The notes under the pieces were generated by a model. The model worked only from the letters and a program-made list of their open reading frames with translations. It was not told the DNA's origin and searched no databases. Made by a program: the position numbers and the translations under genes. Shown here piece by piece: positions 1 through 8,503 of a stretch of 64,000 nucleotides of DNA. The stretch is from Alphaproteobacteria bacterium. Lineage in GTDB: Bacteria; Myxococcota_A; UBA796; GCA-2862545. How positions within the stretch are numbered: the first letter of the stretch is position 1; the number at the start of each line of letters is the position of its first letter. The stretch lies in contig JACKET010000002.1 in assembly GCA_020632875.1 (NCBI GenBank), positions 124,001-188,000 of the forward strand, written 5' to 3'.

Positions 1-1
1 C

Positions 2-820
2 GCGCACGCCCACGAGAAGGGGGTCGTGCACCGCGACCTGAAGCCGGGCAACGTCCTCCTCGCCATCGGCCCGAACGGCGCGATCGCGCCGAAGGTGATG
101 GACTTCGGGCTCGCGAAGTCCTTCGTCCGCAAGCTGCGCCAGGGCCGCACGCGCGACGGAGCGGTCATGGGCACGCCGGCCTACATGCCGCCCGAGCAGA
201 TCCGCGACGCGTCGAAGGTCGATCGGCGCGCCGACATCTACGCGCTGGGCTGCATCCTCTACGAGCTGCTGTGCGGCGAGAAGGCGTTCGCGAAGACCGA
301 CCGGGTCGAGCTGTTCAAGGACATCGGGGCCGGTGTGCACGTGCCGATCGGCGAGCGCGTCCCCGACCTCCCGCTCGGCGTGACCGAAGCGGTCGAGTCG
401 ATGATGTGCCACGACCGCAAGTACCGCCTGTCGGACTGCGCGATGGTGCTCGAGGTCCTCGCGGCCGAGGGCGCGGCGCTCGAGGTCATCACCGCCATCA
501 CGGGCCGCCAGACCGCCGAGGGCCTGGCCCCGCCGCGTCCGATGCCGCCGATCGGCACGACGACGCTGCCCGCGGGCTCGGATGGCGCGCGTGCGGTGGT
601 GTCGCTGGCGCGGGCGCCGATGCGCTCGGTCGCGGAGACCTCGATGGTCGCGGCTCCACCGCCGGCTCCTGTCCCGGTGCAACCCGCCCCTCCGGCGCCC
701 GACCGACGTGGCGGCTCCGTGGTGTTCCTCGTCGTCGGCGTGCTCGTCGTGGTGGGCGTCGCAGCGGGGGTGACGCTCGGCGTGGGGGCGCTGCTGATCG
801 CCTTCCTTCTGGCGGGTTAA
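2..820 (+). CDS. Ser/Thr protein kinase, C-terminal part (5' truncated by window edge)
   Basis: Hanks-type Ser/Thr kinase whose N-terminal lobe lies outside the window; the frame is open from base 2. Visible are the catalytic loop HRDLKPGN (residues 10-17 of the fragment), the DFGLAK magnesium loop, and an activation segment ending GTPAYMPPEQ, where the usual APE is PPE. After the kinase fold comes a Pro/Ala-rich juxtamembrane linker, then one or two hydrophobic segments of about 35 residues at the extreme C-terminus. This suggests a membrane-anchored kinase with no extracellular sensor. It is followed 27 bp later by a secreted protease-like gene. The kinase call is certain; its substrate is unknown. 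The GTG at 26 is internal and not the real start. Confidence 0.93.
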   Translation, partial: AHAHEKGVVHRDLKPGNVLLAIGPNGAIAPKVMDFGLAKSFVRKLRQGRTRDGAVMGTPAYMPPEQIRDASKVDRRADIYALGCILYELLCGEKAFAKTDRVELFKDIGAGVHVPIGERVPDLPLGVTEAVESMMCHDRKYRLSDCAMVLEVLAAEGAALEVITAITGRQTAEGLAPPRPMPPIGTTTLPAGSDGARAVVSLARAPMRSVAETSMVAAPPPAPVPVQPAPPAPDRRGGSVVFLVVGVLVVVGVAAGVTLGVGALLIAFLLAG

Positions 821-847
821 CACCCCTTCGCGGCCGGCTACCCCTGG

Positions 848-2272
848 ATGTCCGGAGGCCTCTTGATCCTCGTCCTCTCCGCGTTCGCCGGTCTGCCCTG
901 CGGGTTCACTCCGCCGCCCTTCACGCGCCCCGTGGTCCCCAAGTCCCACGGCACCGAGCTCGAGGTGCGCGACGCGTTCGGGTTCTTCGAGCCCTGGGAG
1001 TCCGACCACTTCGCCATCAAGTGGGGCCCCGATCTCTCGCCGTCCGACGAAGACCTCGCGCACCTGGCCAGCGACCTCGAGACCATCTGGGCCCGGCAGG
1101 TCGACGACATGGGCTGGCTGCCCCCCGCCGGATCCGAGGCGTACAAGCTGAACGTCTACCTGGCGAGCACCGGTGGGGGAACGCCGGAGATCGACTTCGA
1201 CGGGGGCTACGTCTGGGTCGACGACGAGGGGTTCCCGTACATCGCGCTGTACCCCGCGAGCCTCGACCTCTACGACAACCCGGCCTACGGCTCGCTCGCC
1301 GAGCTCGCCGCGCACGAGTTCAACCACACGCTGCAGATCCGCAATTCGGCGTTCAGCAACAACCGCTACGGACCCTTCCTGTGGGAGGCCACGGCGAGCT
1401 GGGTCGTCCCGCAGACCTTCAGCACCGAGCCGCACCCCGGGTGGGGCGGCTTCCTGCTCCATCCGCACGTCGCGCTCGACATGTGGGCGCTGTGGGGCGA
1501 CGACCCGTCGCGGGAGGCCCGCCAGTACGACACCGCGCTGTTCCTGCACCACCTCACCGAGCAGCAGGGGCTCGGTGCGGACTGGCTCCGGGACGCGTGG
1601 CTCGAAGCGGCCCCGGAAGACGAGCCGCTCGCGTACTTCGATGCCTCGCTCGACGGCGGGCTGCGCGACCTCTACCTCGACTTCGCCGTGCGCTACGCCC
1701 TCGGCGACCACGACCTCGCCGGGCTCTACGAAGAGGGCGCCGACGAGCTGGCGCGCTGGGGCGTGCCCGACGACCGCATCACCGAGAAGGTCCCGTGGGA
1801 CGGCACGGCCGGGATGGTGAAGCCGCCGCGGGGCCTGCGTCCCGAGGCGTTCGCGTGGAACCACGTCACGTGGCTGGCCGTCGGGCCCGGCACGGTGCGG
1901 GTGGACTTCGCGGCCGACGAGGCCGGCGGCTTCGGGACGCCCGCCGCGCTGACGCCGTTCGTGGCGCACCAGACCACCGACGGCTTCGTGTTCCACGCGC
2001 CCGGCGAGACGATCGCGGTGCTCGCGGGCGAGACGGTGCACCTGGTGGTCGTCTCGGTGCCCGAGAACGCCGCCATCGACGAGCGGTTCGGCTACCAGTA
2101 CGCCTTCGCCGCGGACGTCGAGCCGCCGCCGCTCGCGAGCCCCGGGCCGCACACGTACACCGAGGGCTGCGGGTGTGCGTCGCCGGGCGGTAGCGTGGGC
2201 TGGGTGTGGCTCGCGGTCGTGCTGCCATGGCGGCGGATGCGGGAGGGTCGGGATACCCACGGGAGACCTTGA
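848..2272 (+). CDS. Secreted HExxH metallopeptidase-like protein with MYXO-CTERM-type tail
   Basis: 474 residues. A hydrophobic N-terminus (SGGLLILVLSAFAGLP) looks like a signal peptide. The motif AAHEFNH at residues 154-160 is a gluzincin-type HExxH zinc site. LWEATASW about 20 residues further on could supply the third zinc ligand, as in peptidase MA-like families. The C-terminal 200 residues look like a beta-rich accessory region. The protein ends with GCGCAS, a hydrophobic stretch and an Arg cluster, the pattern of MYXO-CTERM surface-sorting signals. It is therefore probably an exported or outer-surface protease or a zinc-binding relative; activity is inferred from the motif only. The 3' end overlaps the SDR start. 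Confidence 0.75.
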   Translation: MSGGLLILVLSAFAGLPCGFTPPPFTRPVVPKSHGTELEVRDAFGFFEPWESDHFAIKWGPDLSPSDEDLAHLASDLETIWARQVDDMGWLPPAGSEAYKLNVYLASTGGGTPEIDFDGGYVWVDDEGFPYIALYPASLDLYDNPAYGSLAELAAHEFNHTLQIRNSAFSNNRYGPFLWEATASWVVPQTFSTEPHPGWGGFLLHPHVALDMWALWGDDPSREARQYDTALFLHHLTEQQGLGADWLRDAWLEAAPEDEPLAYFDASLDGGLRDLYLDFAVRYALGDHDLAGLYEEGADELARWGVPDDRITEKVPWDGTAGMVKPPRGLRPEAFAWNHVTWLAVGPGTVRVDFAADEAGGFGTPAALTPFVAHQTTDGFVFHAPGETIAVLAGETVHLVVVSVPENAAIDERFGYQYAFAADVEPPPLASPGPHTYTEGCGCASPGGSVGWVWLAVVLPWRRMREGRDTHGRP

Positions 2273-3039
2273 GCAGTCCCGATTCCCGAACCTGGGCCAT
2301 CGTCGCCGGCGCGAGCGAAGGGCTCGGCGAGGCCTTCGCCGAAGCCCTCGCCAGGCGCGGCCATCCGCTCGTGCTGATCGCGCGCCGCGCCGACCGCCTC
2401 GAGGCCGTGCGGGAACGTCTCTCCGCGCAGGTCGAGGTGCGTATCGAGGTCCGCGATCTCGCCGAGCCGGGCCTGGCGGCCTTCCTCCAGCAGCTCGCCG
2501 ACGAGCTCGACATCGGCATCGCCGTGTACAACGCCGCGTTCGCGCCCATCGGCGGGTTCCTCGAGCGCCCGCTCGACGACCTGCTCGCGGCCGTCGACGT
2601 GAACGTGCGCGGGCCGTTGATCTTCGCGCGCACCCTCGCTCCCGGCATGGTGGCGCGGGGCCGCGGCGGGCTCGTGCTGCTCGGCTCGCTCGCGGGGTTC
2701 CAGGGCGCGCCGCGCATCGCCACGTACGCCGCGACCAAGGCGTTCGACATCGTGCTCGGCGAGGGCCTGTGGGCCGAGCTGCAGCCGCACGGCGTCGACG
2801 TGCTGGTCTCGGCGTGCGGAGCGGTCCGTACGCCGGGCTACGCCCGCTCCGCCGGGGGTGACGCGCCGGGCACGCTCGATGCGTCCGACGTCGCCGAGCG
2901 CACGCTGAACGCGCTCGGCCGGGGGCCCACGCTGGTGCCGGGCTTCGTGAACCAGCTCGCGCGCGTCGTGATGGGGCGCCTGCTGCCCCGCCGCGCGGCG
3001 GTCGCCCTGATGGCCCGCAACACGAGGGAGCTCGCGTGA
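2269..3039 (+). CDS. Short-chain dehydrogenase/reductase (SDR), possibly sterol-related
   Basis: About 256 residues, classical SDR size. The N-terminal AIVAGASEGLGEAF is the Rossmann GxxxGxG cofactor loop, NAA follows strand 4, GSLAG supplies the catalytic Ser, and YAATK is the YxxxK pair. An Arg-rich LIARRADRL after strand 2 suggests NADP(H). The start is uncertain: the TTG at 2269 overlaps the previous stop (TTGA) and puts the Rossmann strand near the N-terminus, while in-frame ATG 2227 and GTG 2206 would add a poorly conserved extension inside the upstream gene. The stop overlaps the next gene's GTG by 4 bp. The downstream neighbour is a sterol reductase, so a 3-keto- or hydroxysteroid substrate is plausible but inferred. 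Confidence 0.85.
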   Translation: MSSPDSRTWAIVAGASEGLGEAFAEALARRGHPLVLIARRADRLEAVRERLSAQVEVRIEVRDLAEPGLAAFLQQLADELDIGIAVYNAAFAPIGGFLERPLDDLLAAVDVNVRGPLIFARTLAPGMVARGRGGLVLLGSLAGFQGAPRIATYAATKAFDIVLGEGLWAELQPHGVDVLVSACGAVRTPGYARSAGGDAPGTLDASDVAERTLNALGRGPTLVPGFVNQLARVVMGRLLPRRAAVALMARNTRELA

Positions 3040-4103
3040 GCCTCGCCGGTCTGTTCCTCCCGCTCGCCGTGTACGCGGTGATCACCGTGCTGCACCTCGT
3101 CCTGCCCGCGCGCCACGTCGAGGGCTACGTCGCGGGCGGCGACGGCCGGCCGCTGCGCTATCGCCTCAACGGGCGGCTCGTGTTCCCCGCGACCGTCGCG
3201 CTGTGGGCGGGGGCCTGCGCGGCGGGCCTCATCCCGTGGGACCTCTGGTGGACCGTGCGGTGGGAGAGCCTCGCCGGCGCCTGCGTGCTGGGGCTGCTCT
3301 TCACGGCGGGCCTCGTGTTCCCGGCCGCTCCGACGGGGAAGGGCCTGCTGGCCGACCTCTTCCTCGGGCGCATCGAGAACCCCCAGTGGCTCGGGGGCCG
3401 CGTCGACGCGAAGATGTGGTTGTACCTCGTCGGGGCCGTCCAGCTCGGGCTGAACCTCTACGGCTTCCTCGCGCACCACGTGCTGACGTACGGCGTGTCG
3501 CCGAGCGTCGTTCTCCACGTCGCGTTGTTCAGCTTCTTCCTGTGCGAGTACCTGTTCTTCGAGCGCGTGCACCTCTACACGTACGACCTGTTCGCCGAGC
3601 GCGTCGGGTTCAAGCTCGGGTGGGGATGCCTGGTGTTCTACCCGTACTTCTACGCGGTGGGGCTGTGGGCCGTGGCCGATCGTCCGAACCCGGAGAGCCC
3701 GGTGTGGGCGCTCGTCCTCTCCGCCGTGCTGTTCTTCGCGGGTTGGTCGCTCGCGCGTGGCGCCAACCTGCAGAAGTACGCGTTCAAGCGCGATCCGCAG
3801 GCCAGCTTCCTCGGGATCGCGCCCGAGGTCGTGACCGACGGCGAGCGCACCCTGCTCGTGAGCGGCTTCTGGGGCGTGTCGCGGCACGTGAACTACCTCG
3901 GCGAGGTGCTCATGGCGACGGGCCTCACCCTGGCGCTCGGCTGGCCGTCCGTGCCGTGGCCGTGGCTCTATCCGCTGTACTACGTGCTGCTGCTCGGCAC
4001 GCGCCAGATCGACGACGACCGGCGGTGCCGCGCGAAGTACGGCCCACTGTGGGACCGGTACGTCGAGCGGGTGCCGTATCGCATCGTGCCCTGGGTCTAC
4101 TGA
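3036..4103 (+). CDS. Sterol reductase of the ERG4/ERG24 (delta-14/delta-24(28)) family
   Basis: 355-residue polytopic membrane protein. The family signatures are clear: RGANLQKYAFKRDP, then SGFWGVSRHVNYLGE (the sterol-reductase SG-WG-RH-NY-G block), and a C-terminal DDRRCRAKYGPLWDRY followed by PYRIVPWVY. The family reduces sterol ring or side-chain double bonds with NADPH in eukaryotes and in sterol-making bacteria. Which double bond is reduced cannot be told from sequence. It is co-translated with the preceding SDR (GTGA overlap), which supports a lipid or sterol modification pair. Other sterol genes (squalene epoxidase, oxidosqualene cyclase) are not in the window. Confidence 0.9.
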   Translation: MSLAGLFLPLAVYAVITVLHLVLPARHVEGYVAGGDGRPLRYRLNGRLVFPATVALWAGACAAGLIPWDLWWTVRWESLAGACVLGLLFTAGLVFPAAPTGKGLLADLFLGRIENPQWLGGRVDAKMWLYLVGAVQLGLNLYGFLAHHVLTYGVSPSVVLHVALFSFFLCEYLFFERVHLYTYDLFAERVGFKLGWGCLVFYPYFYAVGLWAVADRPNPESPVWALVLSAVLFFAGWSLARGANLQKYAFKRDPQASFLGIAPEVVTDGERTLLVSGFWGVSRHVNYLGEVLMATGLTLALGWPSVPWPWLYPLYYVLLLGTRQIDDDRRCRAKYGPLWDRYVERVPYRIVPWVY

Positions 4104-4107
4104 CCGG

Positions 4108-5469
4108 TCACTTCGCGAGGTGGCGCAGCACCGAGGCCGGCAGGGGCTGGCCCTCCGAGGTCGCGTAGGCCGCCTGGAGCCGCGCGCGGACCTCTGCCTG
4201 GCGCGCCGGCTCGAGGTCGGCCGGGACGCGGAAGAACCCGCCCTCCTGGGTCGGATACAGCCCGTACTTCGCGCTGACCCGCGAGAGCGCCGCGTTGTCG
4301 AGCTCGCCCTTCGCGTGGAGCGGGCTGGTCGCCGCCTCGAGCTTGTCGGCCTCGGCGTACGTGGATTCGCCGCCGATGTCCTCGAGCCAGAACTTCCCGC
4401 CCTCCTTCGTCTGGAGGAACAGGTTCAGCGTGTCGGGGTCGAGGTGCGTGTCCTTCCGGTCGAACACCGCGCCGAGGCCGACCTTGTCGAGGCCGAGGCC
4501 GGCGTCCACCATCTGCTCCTCCACGTTCGCTTTCTGGGTGAGGAGCTGCGCGCGCGCCTCGTGCGTGACGTAGTCGGCGACCTCCGCGCGGCTCTTCGCG
4601 CCTTCGCCGCGCACCTGGGCGCGGGCGTCGGGCAGGCTGTTCCGGAACACGCGGTTCGCGATGCGGCCGCCGAGCCCGCGGCCCGTGGCGGCCTTCTCGA
4701 GCCGCTGCGACCGGCCCTTCGCCTTCTTCAGGGCCTCGGCCGTCGCGACGCCCGCCATCAGGTCCTTCGCCTGCTCGCCGCCGAGCTGCTCGTTCGCCTC
4801 CGCGATGCCTGCATCGAGCCCGCTCCCGTCGAACAGGATCGACATCGCGGGTACGACCTCCCGGTCCATCGAGAAGCTGCCCTGGAGGAGGCCCGAGAAG
4901 GCGCGGCCGAGCTCGCCCTTGGTGCGCTCCTTCTTGAACCCCGCGAGCTTCTCCTGGAGGGCCTCCTGGCCGGACTCGCCGGCGAAGGCGACGAGCTGCG
5001 GACGGGTCGGATCGGCGGGTGCCCGGAGGACCCGGCTGCCCACGCCGCCGACCTCGCCCTGGGGGAAGCCCAGGGAATCGACGATGTCGGACTTCGCGCC
5101 GATCGAGGTCGGCAGGCTCGAGCCGAGCGCGCTGCGAAGCTCCCAGAACGCGGCGGACCGGCAGGCGAGGTGAGGCGCCGCCGTCGCCTGCATCGTGGCG
5201 AGCTTCGCGTCGAGCGCCGCGCGCTTCGATGAGGCCGTGTCGGACGCGCCCGCCGCGACCTCGTGCGCGAGGGCGACCTGCTCGGCGTCGGAGGGCGGAC
5301 GCGCGACGCGCTCGGGAGCCCGTGCCGGCGTGGCGGACGCGCGGTTCAGCTGGTCCTGGATGGCGGCGTTCCCGCCGAGCTGCTCGAAGGATCCGGACGG
5401 AGGGGAGTACGACGGAGACGCGGAAGCACGCGCCCGCTCCACAGATCGACTGCGCAAGAGACACCTCAC
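4108..5469 (-). CDS. Hypothetical protein, Ala/Gln/Lys-rich helical, no signal peptide
   Basis: I do not recognise this gene. About 453 residues from a GTG at 5469; no clear ribosome site, so the start is uncertain (a TTG at 5457 is possible). The N-terminal 60 residues are low complexity, rich in Ser, Pro, Ala and Arg. The rest is mostly amphipathic helix with many Lys/Glu/Ala blocks, for example ELGRAFSGLLQGSFSMDREV, and a more globular C-terminal 120 residues. No membrane segment, export signal or catalytic motif was seen. It ends 5 bp from the convergent sterol reductase and lies downstream of a kinase on the same strand (35 bp gap). An injected-effector or structural role is only a guess, prompted by a similar unstructured N-terminus in the lysozyme-like gene at 61060. 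Confidence 0.7.
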   Translation of the reverse strand: MRCLLRSRSVERARASASPSYSPPSGSFEQLGGNAAIQDQLNRASATPARAPERVARPPSDAEQVALAHEVAAGASDTASSKRAALDAKLATMQATAAPHLACRSAAFWELRSALGSSLPTSIGAKSDIVDSLGFPQGEVGGVGSRVLRAPADPTRPQLVAFAGESGQEALQEKLAGFKKERTKGELGRAFSGLLQGSFSMDREVVPAMSILFDGSGLDAGIAEANEQLGGEQAKDLMAGVATAEALKKAKGRSQRLEKAATGRGLGGRIANRVFRNSLPDARAQVRGEGAKSRAEVADYVTHEARAQLLTQKANVEEQMVDAGLGLDKVGLGAVFDRKDTHLDPDTLNLFLQTKEGGKFWLEDIGGESTYAEADKLEAATSPLHAKGELDNAALSRVSAKYGLYPTQEGGFFRVPADLEPARQAEVRARLQAAYATSEGQPLPASVLRHLAK

Positions 5470-5504
5470 AAACAAATCAAGCGCCCCCCAAACCGGGGAC
5501 GCCC

Positions 5505-6566
5505 TCAGGATAGCACGTCTGCGAGGATCCCGATCAGCGCCAGCAGCGCGACGCCACCGACCAGGGCTCCGGCGAGCGCTCCCCCCAGGAGGCCGAGGCC
5601 GGTCACCACGGCGAGCGGCACGCGCGAGACCTCGCGGTCTTCGGGTGGGGTGAGCGTGATGTCGACGCTGCCACGCCCGTCGCGGAACACGCGCTCCAGC
5701 ACGTCGGGCTCGAACGCCACGGGCGCGTCGGGCGGCTGGCCGTCGAACCAGAGGTCGATGAGTGCCGCGGCGGACGCGGGACGATCCTCCGGCGTCGGGG
5801 CGAGCGCGGCGTCCAGCGCCTGCCGGATGCGAGCCGGTACCGCGTCGGGCAGGGGAGGGCGGTGGCCGGCGAGCATGTCGCGGTAGATCCGGATCGGGTC
5901 GCGCCCGCCGTACGCGCGCTCGCCGCTGACGAGCTCGTACAGCACGGCTCCGCAGGCGAAGAGGTCCGCGGCCTCGTCGACCTCGCCGGCATCCTCGAAC
6001 TGCTCGGGCGCCATGTAGGCCGGGCTGCCCATCTGCGTGCCGACGAACGTGCGGGGCCCCTGGTGCCCTGGCACGTGGCGCACCTTTGCCAGGCCGAAGT
6101 CCGCGATCTTCGGGACCAGCGAGTCCCCCTGCACGTCGAGCAGGATGTTCGCCGGCTTCAGGTCGCGGTGGACGACGCGGTGGGCGTGGGCCGCCGCGAC
6201 GCCGGAGAGGACGCCGTACGCGAGGTGATCGACCTGCGCCGGCGTGGGCCGGGTGTGCCGGAGGAGCTGCTCGAGCGAGCCGCCGGTGACGTACTCCATC
6301 ACGAGGCCCGACCCGGCTCCGAAGGTCACGAGATCCGAGATTCCCGCGATGTTGTCGTGGTGGAGCTGCGCCATCACGCGCAGCTCCTGGAGGCTGCGCT
6401 CGAGCGCACGCGGGTCGTCGGTCTTCAGGACCTTGAGGGCGTGCGTGGTTCCCCGCGTCGCGTGGACCGCGCGATACACGACGGCCAACGACCCTTCTCC
6501 GAGGATCGCCTCGACCACGAAGTCCCCCAACCGGGAACCGGAGGCAACAGGCAACGCAAGCAACAC
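5505..6566 (-). CDS. Ser/Thr protein kinase with C-terminal membrane anchor
   Basis: About 353 residues. The nucleotide loop is LGEGSLAVVYRA near residue 22, followed by ALKVLK with the ATP-binding Lys, HRDLKPAN near 132, DFGLAK near 155, and GSPAYMAPEQ. All catalytic residues of an active Hanks kinase are present. The C-terminal 40 residues are hydrophobic (two Gly/Ala/Leu/Val stretches), so the kinase is probably held at the inner membrane without a periplasmic domain. The start is GTG 6566 or TTG 6563; a GGGAGG sits just upstream and fits the TTG better. It is divergent from the histidine-kinase-like gene at 6668 with only about 100 bp between them, so they share a control region. Confidence 0.92.
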   Translation of the reverse strand: MLLALPVASGSRLGDFVVEAILGEGSLAVVYRAVHATRGTTHALKVLKTDDPRALERSLQELRVMAQLHHDNIAGISDLVTFGAGSGLVMEYVTGGSLEQLLRHTRPTPAQVDHLAYGVLSGVAAAHAHRVVHRDLKPANILLDVQGDSLVPKIADFGLAKVRHVPGHQGPRTFVGTQMGSPAYMAPEQFEDAGEVDEAADLFACGAVLYELVSGERAYGGRDPIRIYRDMLAGHRPPLPDAVPARIRQALDAALAPTPEDRPASAAALIDLWFDGQPPDAPVAFEPDVLERVFRDGRGSVDITLTPPEDREVSRVPLAVVTGLGLLGGALAGALVGGVALLALIGILADVLS

Positions 6567-6667
6567 GCCTCCCGATAGCCCGTGACGCGGGCCGTTGCGA
6601 CCCGCGCGACGCGAGTAGAATCCGGGCGGGGGTCGGGCCTTCTCGGGCCGCCAGCGGGAGGGTGCGC

Positions 6668-7948
6668 GTGGATTGGGTCGGGGTGGGCATCGGATTCGTG
6701 GTGGGGAGCCTGGTCGCGGGAGGGCTCGCGCTCGTCGCCCTGCGATCGCGCACACCCGCGCCGCTCCCCGCTCCGCCGGCGCTGCCGCCGCCTCCGCCGC
6801 CCGAGCCCCACGATCCCGCGGATGACGTCACCCTCGTGCCGTCCGAGCCCGAGCCGACCGACCGCGCCCGCCAGATCCCCGGCGTCGTCGTGCTGGTGGG
6901 GACGGAAGGGGAGGTGTCGTGGGCCTCGGCGATGGCCGAGGCGATCTTCGGGCCCGGGCTCGAAGGCCTGCCGTTCGAGCGGGTGCTCCCGGACTGGGAG
7001 GCGCTCGACACGCACCGCGCCGAGCGGATCGAAGCGCCGAACGGCGCCGCGGTCGGCGAGGTGTGGCACCTCGACGCCACCACGCTCGGCGGGCTCACCG
7101 TGCCCGTGCGGGTGCGGCGGGCCAGCGCGGGCGAGGGCTGGTGGGTCGTGCTCCGCGACGCGTCGGGCGATCAGAAGCAGCTCGAGCGGCTCACGAAGGC
7201 CAACAGCCGGCTCCAGGTCGCGCGTGACGAGGCCATTCGCGACAGCCGCGTGAAGACGGCCTACCTCGGCCGGGTCGCCCAGGCGCTGCGCACGCCGCTC
7301 ACCGCCATCGTCGGATACGGCGAGCTGATCTCCGAAGAGCTCGAAGACCGCGGGCTCGACGAGCTCATGGGCGACATCGCGAAGATCAACGGCGCCGCCG
7401 CGACCCTCGAGACCATCCTCCAGACCGTGCTCGACTGGTCGGAGGTCGAGTCGGGCAAGATGGCCGTCGCGCCCGAGACGTTCGACCTCGGCGACGTCGT
7501 GCGCGACGCGGTCGCCGCGAGCCGGGCGCGGGTCGAGGGTGCCGGCAGCACGCTGGTGGTCGACGTGCCCGAGGGCGTCCGGGTGCACGGCGACACGCGC
7601 CGGGTCGGGCAGATCGTGCGGCACCTGCTCCAGAACGCCGCGGAGCACTGCGAGAACGGCACCATCACGGTGCGCCTGGCCCGCGAGGGCGAGCGGGGCG
7701 CGGTCTCGGTGTCCGACACCGGCGAGGGCATCGGTGGAGGCGAGCTCGAGGAGCTGTTCGTCGACTTCGCGCAGCGCCAGGGCGAGCAGACGTCGGGCAC
7801 CGGCCTGAGCCTGCTGCTCGCCCACACCTTCGCGGGCATGATGGGCGGCGAGCTGCGCGTCGAGAGCCCGCCGGGCGCAGGGGCGACCTTCACGCTGTCG
7901 CTCTCCGCGGTCGACGAGAACGAGTACGCGCCGCCTATGATGGTCTGA
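6668..7948 (+). CDS. Histidine-kinase-like sensor lacking the phospho-accepting His
   Basis: About 426 residues. GTG 6668 is preceded by GGAGG with a 6-nt spacer, better than GTG 6662. Order: one N-terminal membrane helix, a Pro-rich linker, a PAS-like segment (about 65-160), a coiled stretch, an HisKA-like dimerisation helix pair and an HATPase domain. The N box (HLLQNAAEH), G1 (VSDTGEGIG), F (LFVDFAQ) and G2 (GTGLSLLL) boxes are intact. In the H box the sequence reads VAQALRTPLTAI, where family members have SHELRTPL, so the His that is phosphorylated is Gln at about residue 205 (codon CAG at 7280-7282). No response regulator is adjacent. It may bind ATP and act as a regulatory pseudokinase, partnering the divergent Ser/Thr kinase or another HK. 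Confidence 0.88.
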   Translation: MDWVGVGIGFVVGSLVAGGLALVALRSRTPAPLPAPPALPPPPPPEPHDPADDVTLVPSEPEPTDRARQIPGVVVLVGTEGEVSWASAMAEAIFGPGLEGLPFERVLPDWEALDTHRAERIEAPNGAAVGEVWHLDATTLGGLTVPVRVRRASAGEGWWVVLRDASGDQKQLERLTKANSRLQVARDEAIRDSRVKTAYLGRVAQALRTPLTAIVGYGELISEELEDRGLDELMGDIAKINGAAATLETILQTVLDWSEVESGKMAVAPETFDLGDVVRDAVAASRARVEGAGSTLVVDVPEGVRVHGDTRRVGQIVRHLLQNAAEHCENGTITVRLAREGERGAVSVSDTGEGIGGGELEELFVDFAQRQGEQTSGTGLSLLLAHTFAGMMGGELRVESPPGAGATFTLSLSAVDENEYAPPMMV

Positions 7949-8450
7949 GGGCCGCGAGCACGGCCCGCACGGCCTCTTCGGGCGTGCCCACGGCGACGAT
8001 GGCGTCGTCGCGCCGATCGTCGAGGGCTCGGCCCGCGAGCTCGGCCGACCAGCCGCCGTGCCGGTCGAACGCGATCACCGGCTTGCCGAGCTTCCACGCG
8101 AACACGAGCTCCGACAGCGTGCCCGCGCCGCCGCCCAGCGCGACGACCGCGTCGCCCGCCGACACCACCAGCACGTTCCGCATGTGGTGCATGCCCGTCG
8201 GCACCACGATGTCGACCCACGGGTTCGCGTCGGTGCCGTCGACCGACGGGAGGATGCCGATGACGTCGCCTCCGGTGGCGCGCTCCGACGCGTGGGCGCC
8301 GCGCGACACGGCCTCCATCACGCCGCCGCGGCCCCCGCACACCACGCGCATGCCCGCATCCACGAGGCGGGTGCCGAGCTCTTCGGCGGCCGCCAGCAGC
8401 GCGGGGTCGGCCTCCGCGGCTCCGATGACGGCGATCTGGGGACGGCGCAC
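7935..8450 (-). CDS. LOG/TIGR00725-like Rossmann nucleotide-binding protein
   Basis: 171 residues. VVCGGRGGVMEAVSRGA and LGGGAGTLSE are the two glycine-rich motifs of the SLOG/LOG superfamily (formerly misnamed lysine decarboxylases), in the short TIGR00725 branch. Members of the superfamily bind nucleotides, and some cleave nucleoside monophosphates; the exact reaction of this branch is not established. GTG start at 8450 with GGAGG 5 nt upstream. That ribosome site lies inside a short inverted repeat at 8456-8471 (CCTCCGG/CCGGAGG), which could modulate initiation. The 3' end overlaps the convergent histidine-kinase-like gene by 14 bp. Confidence 0.82.
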   Translation of the reverse strand: MRRPQIAVIGAAEADPALLAAAEELGTRLVDAGMRVVCGGRGGVMEAVSRGAHASERATGGDVIGILPSVDGTDANPWVDIVVPTGMHHMRNVLVVSAGDAVVALGGGAGTLSELVFAWKLGKPVIAFDRHGGWSAELAGRALDDRRDDAIVAVGTPEEAVRAVLAALRPS

Positions 8451-8503
8451 GGCGACCTCCGGTGCCGGAGGAGTAGCACGCGTGCGCGGTATGCTCCCCG
8501 TGG

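Noticed and set aside
5470..7098. A single long minus-strand gene reaching from 7098 to 4108
   Set aside because: Only the part below 5469 has protein-like composition; upstream it is the wrong frame of the kinase gene at 5505-6566, which has clear motifs.
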